Source: an uncultured Rhodospirillaceae bacterium (lineage in GTDB: Bacteria; Pseudomonadota; Alphaproteobacteria; Rhodospirillales; Rhodospirillaceae). Taken from it: 64,000 bases of DNA. The translations under genes were made by a program, and so were the position numbers. Positions within the stretch are counted from its first letter, which is position 1; each line of letters begins with the position of its first letter. Below are positions 19,603 through 31,415 of the stretch, piece by piece. The stretch is taken from the NCBI GenBank assembly GCA_943787205.1, contig CALSLN010000008.1, positions 87,498 through 151,497 of the forward strand, given 5' to 3'. The notes below the pieces were generated by a model. That model had not been told where the DNA came from. It made no database searches and was given only the letters and a program-made list of their open reading frames with translations.

Positions 19603-20847
19603 ATGCGCGCCCTGATATTGACTACGACACTCGCGCTGTTCGCTTTCAGCAGCTCCGCCGCCAGTCCCAACCAAGACATTATCGATAAGGCGCGTGGTAT
19701 TCATCAGCGGGTCATCACCGTCGATACGCATGTGGATATCCCACCCAACTTCGCAACGGCAGCCTACGACCCCATGAAGCCAGGACCGCGTGGTCAGCAG
19801 GTGCACATCCCGACCATGATTGAAGGCGGCCTGGATGCCACCTTCATCATTGTCTTTGTCGGCCAGGGTCCACGTACAGACGCTGGATACGCTAAGGCAT
19901 TGTCAGACGCATTCGTGAAGTTTGCAGCCATCCATCGCGTCACAAGCGACATGTACCCAGATCAAATTGAATTAGCGAGAACAGCCGATGACGTACGCCG
20001 CATCGATGCAGCCGGCAAGAAAGTCGCTCTTATTGGAATCGAGAACGGCTACCCCATGGGAAAAGACCTGCGGTTGCTGGATCAGTTCTACGATTATGGC
20101 GCCCGCTACTTGGGTCTTATTCATACAGGGCACAACGATCTTGGCGATTCATCCGTCCCCAATCGGCGGCGCGGAGAACCTGACGAGGAGCACGGTGGAA
20201 TTACCGACTTAGGCCGTCAAGTCGTGCGTCGCCTGAACGAGCTTGGCATCATGGTCGACGTATCTCATGCATCGAAACAAACGTCATTGGACATTATTGC
20301 GGAATCAAAAGCCCCAGTGATCGCATCTCACTCAAGTCTCGAAGGGGTTTATGACCACCCACGCAACATGAGCGATGAAGAGCTCATGGCCATAAAAAAA
20401 TCAAATGGCGTTGTTCAGGTCGTCGCATTCGACAGTTACCTGAGAGCCGTTCCCCAAGGCAAGCAAGATGCGATTGCGGCGCTTTGGAAAAACATGGGCA
20501 TTAAATCGTTTGGCGAATTCCGGAAGTTAGCCGGCGACGACTTAGAAACATATGACGCAAGAATGGCCGAGATTGAGCTCGAGTTCCCCAAAGCTGGGAT
20601 CAAGGACTTAGCTGACCATATCGATTACGCAGTTGAGAAAGTAGGTATTGAGCACGTCGGCATAGCCTCCGACTTTAACGGTGGCGGCGGCATAGACGGT
20701 TGGTCTGACGCCTCGGAAACGTTCAACGTCACACTGGAATTGGTGCAGCGAGGGTACAATGAAGAACAGATTGCCAAACTATGGGGCGGCAATCTGCTTC
20801 GCGTGCTCGCAGACGTTGAAGCTTATGCAAAAGGGTCAAAGGGCTAG
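19603..20847 (+). CDS. M19 family membrane dipeptidase, intact zinc site
   Basis: This exported protein (about 414 aa, leader ending SSSAAS) is a zinc dipeptidase of family M19. All five zinc ligands are visible: His43 and Asp45 (VDTHVDIP), Glu147 (GIENGYPMG), His222 (VDVSHASK) and His243 (ASHSSLEG). The substrate-binding Asp (IASDFNGGGG) is also present. It should cleave dipeptides, possibly including D-residues or dehydro and beta-lactam bonds as some family members do. The start at 19603 is chosen for GGAG 7 nt upstream and an immediate signal peptide; 19591 is in frame. It follows purU by about 50 bp and is paralogous to the degenerate protein at 12075-13298. Confidence 0.9.
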   Translation: MRALILTTTLALFAFSSSAASPNQDIIDKARGIHQRVITVDTHVDIPPNFATAAYDPMKPGPRGQQVHIPTMIEGGLDATFIIVFVGQGPRTDAGYAKALSDAFVKFAAIHRVTSDMYPDQIELARTADDVRRIDAAGKKVALIGIENGYPMGKDLRLLDQFYDYGARYLGLIHTGHNDLGDSSVPNRRRGEPDEEHGGITDLGRQVVRRLNELGIMVDVSHASKQTSLDIIAESKAPVIASHSSLEGVYDHPRNMSDEELMAIKKSNGVVQVVAFDSYLRAVPQGKQDAIAALWKNMGIKSFGEFRKLAGDDLETYDARMAEIELEFPKAGIKDLADHIDYAVEKVGIEHVGIASDFNGGGGIDGWSDASETFNVTLELVQRGYNEEQIAKLWGGNLLRVLADVEAYAKGSKG

Positions 20848-20889
20848 CCGCTCTTTTAAGACCCCAGCACCAAACGTTTTTAAACCCGC

Positions 20890-21786
20890 ATGGACCCAAC
20901 ACGCACACCGTTGACGGTTGGCCAAGAAATGACTCTGGCCTGGACCCGAATGTACTCGTCAATGATGACGAACGCGTTCGGATGGCACCTGGGCAATGCA
21001 GACCATCTCGCTGCGCACACGTACGGTCCGCACCCGGACGAATGCCTAGATATTATGATACCGGGCGAGCCTGCATCGGGATTACCCATCATCTTTATTC
21101 ATGGCGGTGGTTGGACCATGGGCTCGAAAGACGCTTATAGGAACGACCTAGAGCAGCTGCGGACGGCTGGTCGCACGGTATTTAATGTGGAATATCCGAA
21201 GGCGCCAGAACGCCCACACCCCTTTATGTTGGGATCAATTCTCTCCGCACTACAATGGATAAAGCGCGAGCAAGGTGTGGCTCAGGCCCACCTCGTTGGC
21301 GATTCAGCCGGTGGCACTTTAGCAATTATGGCCGCGCTCCTTATCTTGAATGACACGTTACGCGCGCCACTCGGTGAGGCTTATACCGATGTAAACACAC
21401 CCGCCATTGCCTCGGTTTCAAGCCTCTATGGTGTGCTCGACCGGCAATCATGCTTTGACACAAATGTTCCTGGCGGAAGTGCAATGCTGGCGGCTTACGG
21501 TGGCCAAGAGGTTTTGAAACAAACCGTGGATGCTGATCACGCGATTACACCGATGGACTTAGAGTTCAAAAATCACCCGCCCTGTTTTCTCGCGGTGGGC
21601 AGTGAAGATATTTTACTCGCATCATCTGAGCTCTACAGAGACCGATTAGTAGAAGAAGGCGTCTCGCATCGCTACAAGGCGTACGACGGCGCCGTGCATG
21701 GATTCTTGAGTTCATCGTTTGATCCGCAGCGGACCGAACTCTTGAGTGATATTCTCGATTTCATATCTGAATTCGACGCGCCTTAA
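20890..21786 (+). CDS. Alpha/beta hydrolase, HSL/esterase type
   Basis: This 298-residue protein has the hormone-sensitive-lipase-like esterase signature. The oxyanion-hole motif FIHGGGWTMG lies near residue 72. The nucleophile elbow is GDSAGGT (Ser near residue 139), an acidic residue lies near VGSEDI, and the C-terminal catalytic His is in GAVHGF. It probably hydrolyses a short acyl ester or a formamide; kynurenine formamidase-like enzymes share this layout. The ATG has no clear ribosome site. The stop overlaps the stop of the convergent binding-protein gene in a TTAA palindrome. Confidence 0.82.
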   Translation: MDPTRTPLTVGQEMTLAWTRMYSSMMTNAFGWHLGNADHLAAHTYGPHPDECLDIMIPGEPASGLPIIFIHGGGWTMGSKDAYRNDLEQLRTAGRTVFNVEYPKAPERPHPFMLGSILSALQWIKREQGVAQAHLVGDSAGGTLAIMAALLILNDTLRAPLGEAYTDVNTPAIASVSSLYGVLDRQSCFDTNVPGGSAMLAAYGGQEVLKQTVDADHAITPMDLEFKNHPPCFLAVGSEDILLASSELYRDRLVEEGVSHRYKAYDGAVHGFLSSSFDPQRTELLSDILDFISEFDAP

Positions 21787-23300
21787 TCAATCAGATCGAT
21801 TTCATTGTAATTGATATAGCCATGCATTTGGCGATAGCCGGTCACGCGAGGTGAGAGACCTGCAAACTCAGGCGATTCGTGAAGGAAGATCGCTGGCGCT
21901 GAGTCACGCGTATACGCCATAAGCTCTTGGCGCAGCCTTAATCCTCGCTCTGGGTCCCATTCTGCCAGAGCCTCTTCAATCTTTGGCTGGATTGCCTCAT
22001 CACAGTGCCAAGCTGGCCTGCGAAGGCATGAATGCATCAACAACGGCCGCAATGCATCGAAGGTAGGCCAAGCTGGCCATATAACAGCGTGGGCGCCGGC
22101 ACCACCGTGATCGGGATCCCGCAGAATTGCTGTCAGGTAAGCAGATGCAGGTAACTGACGGATCTCCATGTAAACGCCGAGCCGCGCCAAGTCTGCAGCA
22201 ACCTGCTGGAATAGCAGCGTGCTTGACCCCAAGCCCGTTTGAGTCAGAAACTCAAACGCGAAACCATCTGGATATCCCGCATCAGCGAGCAGCGACTTGG
22301 CCTTCTCTGGATCATAGGGATAAGGCTTAAGATCCGGATTGTATCCGTAGGCTTGGTGGGACACGCCCTGGGTCGCAGGTGTTGTTGCACCGCCAAATAA
22401 ATTGGTAATAATCGCCTGCTTGTCGACGGCGTAGTTCAGGGCCTGACGCACCCGCACATCTGCCAACGGGCCGCCATGAACGGTGACGAAAGTAATGGCA
22501 GCGACTGACGGATCAAGCCAACCCTTTGAAACAGCGCCGCCGGCCTCAACAGATAGCCGCTCGTCGGGTCCAAGACCGATCGCCACATCGACGCGCCCTG
22601 ACAATAGGGCTTGGACACGGCCTGAAATATCCGGCATGGTAATGATTTCTAGCCGATCAAGCTTAGGCGCATGCCACGAACTTTCGTTGGCCGTCATAGT
22701 GATCTTTGATGCGCCCCAGCTCTCAACTTTAAAGGGGCCCGTACCAACGGGTGCCTCCGCATAACCCTGACGACCGAGCTCTCTGAATCTGGGTGCATCG
22801 ACCATAATGAGAGACCCGGTATAGTTGGGCATATTGGGTACCGGGGTCGTTGTTATTATCTCAGCGGTCAACCGGTCGAGAATCCTTACACCCTTTAAGA
22901 ACTTTATTTCCCCGCGCACGCCATCTCGCACCGAAGCGTCGCTGGTGAGCCAATCAACCGCCGCTTTGATTGAGTCCGATGTGAGCGGCGTACCATTCGA
23001 AAAAGTCACACCATCGCGAAGGGTAAAACGCCACGTGTAGTCGTCGATGTTTTCCCAAGCCACTGCGAGCCATGGCATGAGGGTTCCATCACCATCAAAC
23101 TTCACTAAACCATCGTAGATAGCGCCCGTTGTAAAAACGGTTGGCCGCGCCGTAGAAGCGAAGGGATGGCCAAGAAACTGAGGGAGCGCGTTGACCGCCA
23201 CACGCAAGGTTTTCTCAGCCTGGGCAGGCGCGGCCCACATCACAATAGTCATTAGACAAGCTTGCAGGATGAGCTTAGGCGATAGCTTAAATTTCGTCAT
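21783..23300 (-). CDS. ABC transporter substrate-binding protein, family 5 (peptide/nickel type)
   Basis: This exported protein (about 505 aa) is a family-5 solute-binding protein of the DppA/OppA type. A signal peptide ends at APAQA. Family features include the N-terminal TLRVAVN strand, WRFTLRDGVTFSNGTPLTSDSIK, the QALNYAVDKQAI segment and YPYDPEKAKSLLADAGY. It would deliver peptides or a similar ligand to an ABC importer, but no permease or ATPase gene is next to it. It either borrows another importer (the Yej set at 38255-44054 lies 15 kb away) or serves a distant one. An ATG at 23300 is used with AAGGTC upstream; an in-frame TTG at 23306 is less likely. Confidence 0.88.
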   Translation of the reverse strand: MTKFKLSPKLILQACLMTIVMWAAPAQAEKTLRVAVNALPQFLGHPFASTARPTVFTTGAIYDGLVKFDGDGTLMPWLAVAWENIDDYTWRFTLRDGVTFSNGTPLTSDSIKAAVDWLTSDASVRDGVRGEIKFLKGVRILDRLTAEIITTTPVPNMPNYTGSLIMVDAPRFRELGRQGYAEAPVGTGPFKVESWGASKITMTANESSWHAPKLDRLEIITMPDISGRVQALLSGRVDVAIGLGPDERLSVEAGGAVSKGWLDPSVAAITFVTVHGGPLADVRVRQALNYAVDKQAIITNLFGGATTPATQGVSHQAYGYNPDLKPYPYDPEKAKSLLADAGYPDGFAFEFLTQTGLGSSTLLFQQVAADLARLGVYMEIRQLPASAYLTAILRDPDHGGAGAHAVIWPAWPTFDALRPLLMHSCLRRPAWHCDEAIQPKIEEALAEWDPERGLRLRQELMAYTRDSAPAIFLHESPEFAGLSPRVTGYRQMHGYINYNEIDLID

Positions 23301-23503
23301 ACACAACAGACCTTGGGACCACGGCCCAACGAAACGCTAGGCTGACGCACAACTCATTCACACATTAATAGAACTATAAGCGGATGCACTTCGCCGACAA
23401 CCAAACAGTTTCATTTCGGTCATTCTATGCCGCAGCATCCTTGCGCGGTCTATGTACTCATCGTACGAAGAGAAAACGCATACATAAGTAAGGGAGATTT
23501 AGG

Positions 23504-23881
23504 ATGCCGGATAAAAAAGAAAATCGCGGAGACCTCAATGAGGGGCTCGACTACGTCAAAGACCTCCCCGGATTCGAAAAAGGGCATCCCCACTATTTCA
23601 AAGATGAAATGACCGATCATTTGCTTGAGATTTGCCTGCAGCTAGCCGGAGAGATTTGGGTCAACCGCGATCGGCAAACAGTGATGGAGCATCTACTCGC
23701 AACCAAAGGCAAAGTGACGCCAGATATGATCGAAGAATTCAAGCCAGACGCTGAGTTGAAACAAGAGATGCGCGACGCCCGACTACTCTTCTCTCAAAGA
23801 ATCTTTGGGAGCCTTTATGCAAATCTCGACGACCCAGGCGAGTCAGGCTTCCTGTCAGGCGTTCTGAAAGAAGAAGACTAG
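23504..23881 (+). CDS. Small conserved protein of unknown function (copy 2)
   Basis: This 125-residue protein shares its core with the 99-residue product at 9148-9447. Both have an E-[LI]-W-x3-DRQ-x-V-x-E segment, a glycine about ten residues later and KPDA-x-L, followed by a basic helix. It is acidic, without leader peptide or membrane segment. A GGGAG ribosome site precedes the ATG. Unlike copy 1 it stands alone, between the binding-protein gene and tRNA-Ser. No function can be named; the repeated DRQ motif could form a helical interaction surface. Confidence 0.75.
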   Translation: MPDKKENRGDLNEGLDYVKDLPGFEKGHPHYFKDEMTDHLLEICLQLAGEIWVNRDRQTVMEHLLATKGKVTPDMIEEFKPDAELKQEMRDARLLFSQRIFGSLYANLDDPGESGFLSGVLKEED

Positions 23882-23942
23882 CCAGAAATAGGGAGGCCAG
23901 TCCGAACTCAGATATTGCGGCGCACAATTTTCTAGAGAATGG

Positions 23943-24029
23943 CGGAGGGAGTGGGATTCGAACCCACGATACGGTTTCCCGCATACACACTTTCCAGGCG
24001 TGCGCCTTCAACCACTCGGCCACCCCTCC
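23943..24029 (-). tRNA. tRNA-Ser (anticodon GGA)
   Basis: The minus strand folds into a class II tRNA: acceptor GGAGGGG pairing with TCCCTCC, a D arm with TGGCCGAGTGG, anticodon loop CTGGAAA with GGA, a long variable arm typical of serine tRNA, and a GGTTCGAATCC T arm. The discriminator is G and CCA is not encoded. It reads UCC/UCU codons. Confidence 0.95.
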
Positions 24030-24181
24030 TGCTCAGAAGGCGCGGAACCTAGCGCAGGGATTGAGGTCTGGCAACGCCCAACAATTCTGTTTTTATTCGA
24101 AACTACCGAGAAAAAGCTTGTAGTTTGAGAGTCTTGGACCTATAGTTGATCTTAAAGGGGAACTAAACAACTCAGGGACTG

Positions 24182-24496
24182 ATGGCACCAATGTTTATTG
24201 GGCGCGCACTAGGTTGGACTATGGTCCTCGCAGCCATTCTTATGGCATCAGGCGAGGCCGTTATGGCTCTTGGTACTGGAAGCTACCAAGGCTTAGCCAC
24301 TGCTGACGTATGGGCCCTACTCTGGGGCCAAACCCCTGATTTCCTTGAAGCTGGACTCTCTGGCGATCTATGGCGCTTTGCTGGAGCACTCTTACTCGCT
24401 CTGCCAGCCTGGGCTGTCCTTGGTCCAACTGGGGTTATTCTAGCCCACACATGCCGCCGCCGCCCACCGCGCGGCCGCCTCTTCCGCACCGCATAA
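24182..24496 (+). CDS. Small putative membrane protein, unknown function
   Basis: This 104-residue open frame encodes two hydrophobic segments, at about residues 9-30 and 66-90, and a short Arg/Pro-rich tail. This would place a small hairpin in the membrane with a basic cytoplasmic end. The start has AGGGA close upstream. It ends 9 bp before the convergent lepA. No homologue is recognised. A real gene is more likely than not given the coherent hydrophobic pattern, but it lies at the edge of the error-rich lepA region. Confidence 0.5.
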   Translation: MAPMFIGRALGWTMVLAAILMASGEAVMALGTGSYQGLATADVWALLWGQTPDFLEAGLSGDLWRFAGALLLALPAWAVLGPTGVILAHTCRRRPPRGRLFRTA

Positions 24497-24505
24497 ATTA
24501 GTCGA

Positions 24506-26319
24506 CTATGTTTCTGGCATTTTCAGCGCTTCGATAAACGCTGTCTGCGGGATATCCACGCGTCCGAACTGGCGCATCTTTTTCTTTCCCGCTTTTTGCT
24601 TGTCGAGCAGCTTCCGCTTTCTCGAAATATCGCCGCCATAACACTTAGCCGTTACGTCCTTACGCATTGCGCTGATGGTCTCACGCGCGATCACCTTGCC
24701 ACCGATCGCCGCTTGGATCGGTATCTTGAACAGGTGTTTAGGGATCAGCTCTTTCAGAGCGTGCGCATATCTGTCGGCCACGCGCACTTCCGCTTGTGAT
24801 CGATGGGCGATGAACGCCAGCGCGTCGACCGCTTCTGCAGTTCACCAGAATGCTGATCCGCACCAGCTCGCTCTCGACGTACTTCATCCATCTCATAGTC
24901 GAAACTGGCGTACCCTTTTGATATCGACTTAAGCCGGTCGTAAAAATCGAACACAATCTCGTTAAGCGGCAATCGGTAGACAGCCATGGCACGCGAGCCA
25001 ACGTAGGTTAGATCAATCTGCTCACCGCGGCGCTCTGTGCACAGCTGCAACACTGACCCGAGATAATCGTCAGGCACCATGATCGTCGCCCGCACCCAGG
25101 GCTCCTCCATGGAAACAATCTTCGTCACATCAGGCATGTCTGCTGGGTTGTGTAGCTCTAAGACGTCTTCATCTTGCGTCGTATGGAGCCGGTACACGAC
25201 GCTCGGTGCCGTCGTTATGAGTTCCAGTCCGAACTCACGGAACAGCCGCTCCTGCACGATCTCCATATGCAAGCAGACCGAGAAACCCGCACCGGAATCC
25301 AAACCCAAGTGCAGCCGAGCTTTCGGCCTGGATACTCGAAACTCGCGTCATTCAGATGTAAGTTTGCCGAGGCTGTCCCGCAGGTCTTCATAGTCTGATG
25401 CATCCACAGGAAACAAACCGCACCAAACAACAGCAGTTGATGGCCTAAACCCTTCTAACGGTGTGTCAGTTGGGCGACGTTCTTCAGTGATCGTATCGCC
25501 GACCTGGCAATCCGAGACGGACTTAATACTCGCATTGATAAAACCAATTTCACCCGGCCCCAACTCAGGCATATCGACACGCTTGGGGGTAAAGACGCCA
25601 ACTCCATCCAAGTCATACGTGGCATCGTTGGACATCATTCGAATTTTCATGCCCTTACGGAGGGTTCCTTCAACCACACGCACCAGAATAACCACACCCA
25701 AGTAGGTGTCATACCAAGAGTCCACCAGTAGCGCTTTCAACGGGAGTTCCGGATCGCCGGTTGGCGCCGGGAGCTTGGTGATGAGCGATTCAAGAACGTC
25801 TGGTATGCCAACGCCGGTCTTGGCTGAAACCTGTATCGCATCCGATGCGTCTAAACCGATAACGTCTTCAATTTGCTGTCGAACGCGATCGGGCTCTGCG
25901 GCGGGGAGGTCAATTTTGTTCAGAATAGGAACAATCTCGTGGTTGGCATCTAGGGCTTGGTAGACGTTCGCCAGAGTTTGAGCCTCAACGCCTTGCGACG
26001 AATCAACAATTAGAAGGGAGCCCTCACAGGCGCGGAGAGAGCGACTGACTTCGTAGGCAAAGTCAACATGCCCAGGGGTGTCCAGCAAATTCAATTGATA
26101 GGTTTTTCCGTCTTTCGCTTTGAAGGATAAGCGAACGGTTTGCGCCTTAATTGTAATACCGCGCTCTCGCTCAATATCCATATTGTCGAGAACTTGCTCT
26201 TTCATCTCCCGGTCAGAGAGGCCATCGCAGTATTGAATGAGGCGGTCGGCGAGCGTCGATTTGCCGTGGTCAATATGAGCAATGATCGCAAAGTTACGGA
26301 TTAGCGCGGTATCGGTCAT
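24506..26319 (-). pseudogene. lepA: lepA (elongation factor 4), reading frame broken by several small insertions
   Basis: The locus covers a full-length EF4 GTPase of about 600 residues, which back-translocates ribosomes. The N-terminal part (25348-26319) is intact: [15 protein letters not shown]-loop, RERGITI switch, [14 protein letters not shown]. The C-terminal EF4-specific end (24506 to about 24750: [31 protein letters not shown]) is also readable. Between them the frame shifts repeatedly, near 25355, 25328, 25270, 24882, 24840, 24778 and 24762. At each point the conserved sequence is restored by removing one or two bases. Adjacent pheT and pheS are broken the same way. I read this as a real lepA gene with consensus errors rather than decay, though a true pseudogene cannot be excluded. 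Confidence 0.85.
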
Positions 26320-26342
26320 TGGGTGCGCAGCAGTTCTCTCTA

Positions 26343-29864
<3,522 letters not shown>

Positions 29865-29905
29865 GTCTCTGTCTCGTTTCGAACTGGTGTAGGTCCATAG
29901 CGATA

Positions 29906-29979
29906 GGGGGCCGACCCTCTGGTGGCCCCCTCAGAGACAATCCTCTTGTGGGGTAACAGGCGCTCTATACGAGCGCCTG
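29906..29979 (-). promoter_or_regulatory. Two hairpins between rplT and pheS
   Basis: A 9-bp perfect stem with a 5-nt loop (CAGGCGCTC, 29957-29979) begins 5 nt after the rplT stop. A second, 7-bp GC stem (GGGGGCC/GGCCCCC, 29906-29930) follows. Neither has a U-tract, so they look less like a strong terminator than like a processing or attenuation site separating the r-protein genes from pheST. No Phe-rich leader peptide was found. Confidence 0.42.
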
Positions 29980-29984
29980 CAGCC

Positions 29985-30341
29985 TTATCCGAGCGCCGAT
30001 TGAGCCTGCTTAACCAGGCTCGCAAAAGTCTCGGGCTCACGAAGGGCGATGTCGGCCAGAACCTTGCGGTCAAGTTCGACACCAGACTTCTTTAGCCCGT
30101 TCATAAATCGGGAGTACGTCATGCCGTGCTCTCTTACACCAGCATTGATACGCTGGATCCACAGAGCCCGGAAATTGCGCTTCTTCGCCCGACGGTCGCG
30201 ATAGGCATATTGCAGCCCCTTCTCGACCTTCTGCTTGGCAATACGGAAGTTCTTCGAATTACGTCCTCGGTAGCCCTTGGCCGCCGTAAGAACTTTTTTA
30301 TGACGGGCGTGAGTGGTCACACCCCGTTTTACACGTGACAT
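29985..30341 (-). CDS. rplT: 50S ribosomal protein bL20
   Basis: This 118-residue protein is bL20, needed for early assembly of the large subunit and bound to 23S rRNA domain II. It has the highly basic N-terminal tail ([18 protein letters not shown]), the [15 protein letters not shown] segment, [20 protein letters not shown] and the C-terminal domain with [12 protein letters not shown]. Length and sequence are canonical. The frame is intact, in contrast to pheST next door. It follows rpmI by 12 bp in the usual infC-rpmI-rplT order; L20 autoregulates this operon in some bacteria. Confidence 0.98.
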   Translation of the reverse strand: MSRVKRGVTTHARHKKVLTAAKGYRGRNSKNFRIAKQKVEKGLQYAYRDRRAKKRNFRALWIQRINAGVREHGMTYSRFMNGLKKSGVELDRKVLADIALREPETFASLVKQAQSALG

Positions 30342-30353
30342 GGCTGATCTCCG

Positions 30354-30560
30354 TTACGACGATGTGCCGTAGGGCAGAAACTTCTTAACAATCTTGGCAT
30401 CGGAAGCCGCCAAGAGAAAAGAACCTCTAGCCTTACGTTTCATTTTCTGAGATTTGGATCCCAAGCAGTGACTCTTATAGGCAAAGTTGCCTTTAAGTTT
30501 GCCAGATCCAGTCGTACGGAAGCGCCGTTTTGTGGAGCTTTTGGTCTTCATTTTGGGCAT
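30354..30560 (-). CDS. rpmI: 50S ribosomal protein bL35
   Basis: This 68-residue, very basic protein is bL35. It starts MPKMKTKSSTKRRFR and contains the family segments TGSGKLKGNFAYKSH and the KFLPYG C-terminus. It lies directly upstream of rplT. A good promoter and a structured leader of about 125 nt precede it, so rpmI-rplT can be expressed apart from infC. Confidence 0.97.
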   Translation of the reverse strand: MPKMKTKSSTKRRFRTTGSGKLKGNFAYKSHCLGSKSQKMKRKARGSFLLAASDAKIVKKFLPYGTSS

Positions 30561-30692
30561 TTTTGGTCCCTCGAATTAGAGTTCTTATGATGACGGATGG
30601 GCATGCCCAGGCACTCGAAATGCCTCTTGCCGGACCGTCCTTAACCTTAAAGAAAGGCATCCGCCCAGCCTATGACTGAGCGGAAGTTGGCG

Positions 30693-30721
30693 CTTATACA
30701 GGTAGAAATCTGCGTTTGCAA
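30693..30721 (-). promoter_or_regulatory. Promoter of rpmI-rplT with structured leader
   Basis: On the minus strand TTGCAA (30716-30721) and TATAAG (30693-30698) are separated by 17 bp in the infC-rpmI gap. The transcript would have about 125 nt of leader containing an AGGCA/TGCCT hairpin and the palindrome GGGCATGCCC. These could serve r-protein autoregulation, but no known leader family is assigned. Confidence 0.55.
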
Positions 30722-30763
30722 GCCATGGGCGATGCAAAGACGCCCTAAAAACTCAGGCTGTGC

Positions 30764-31300
30764 CTAGCGTGGTGAGATCACCATAACCATTTGGCGACCT
30801 TCCATTTTGGGCTCCAGCTCAACCTTGGCAATTGCATCCGTATCGACCTTCACGCGCTTCAAAACGTCAAACCCGAGTTCCTGGTGCGCCATTTCCCTGC
30901 CGCGGAATCGTAAAGTCACCTTCACCTTGTCACCATCATCGAGAAAACGGCGCATATTGCGCATTTTCACGTCATAATCATGCTTATCGATGTTCGGTCG
31001 AAGCTTGATCTCCTTAACGTCGATCACTTTCTGCTTCTTTTTGGCCTCGTTCTTCTTCTTTTGGGCTTCGTATTTAAACTTGCCGTAGTCGAGGATTTTG
31101 CAGACGGGCGGGTCAGCATTTGGCGAAATTTCGACCAAATCTAAGCCAGCATCATTGGCGTGGCCCATGGCTTCTGCATGCGTAACAACGCCAATATTTT
31201 CGCCTTCAGCTCCAATCAACCGTACGTTTGGTACGTCGATCGCATCATTGACGCGCGGTCCACCCTTGGACGGCGGCGTCGTCATCATCGGTCTAGCTAT
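30764..31300 (-). CDS. infC: Translation initiation factor IF-3, probable AUA start
   Basis: IF-3 binds the 30S subunit and proofreads start codons. The protein (about 178 aa) shows [48 protein letters not shown] and the C-terminal domain with [17 protein letters not shown]. The first ATG is at 31288, but the only ribosome site, AGGAG, is about 20 nt from it. AGGAG is 8 nt before an AUA codon at 31300, giving [10 protein letters not shown]. Start codons of infC are known to be rare ones (AUU in Escherichia coli), because IF-3 represses its own poor start. I therefore prefer AUA. The gene follows thrS by about 115 bp. Confidence 0.93.
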   Translation of the reverse strand: MARPMMTTPPSKGGPRVNDAIDVPNVRLIGAEGENIGVVTHAEAMGHANDAGLDLVEISPNADPPVCKILDYGKFKYEAQKKKNEAKKKQKVIDVKEIKLRPNIDKHDYDVKMRNMRRFLDDGDKVKVTLRFRGREMAHQELGFDVLKRVKVDTDAIAKVELEPKMEGRQMVMVISPR

Positions 31301-31415
31301 GGATGTATCTCCTGTTTCAATTTTCTGTAAATCGTGGTGATTTGCCTGGAGTTCTGGTCGCTGAGCCTAAAGCGGCCTACTCCAGTCCCCGAAGTCTAAA
31401 TTATCCACGCGCCCC

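Noticed and set aside
23739..24023. Minus-strand open frame of 94 codons
   Set aside because: It runs across tRNA-Ser(GGA) and antisense to the small conserved gene; a chance frame.
24506..25308. Separate small genes made of lepA fragments
   Set aside because: They join into one conserved EF4 sequence once small insertions are removed.
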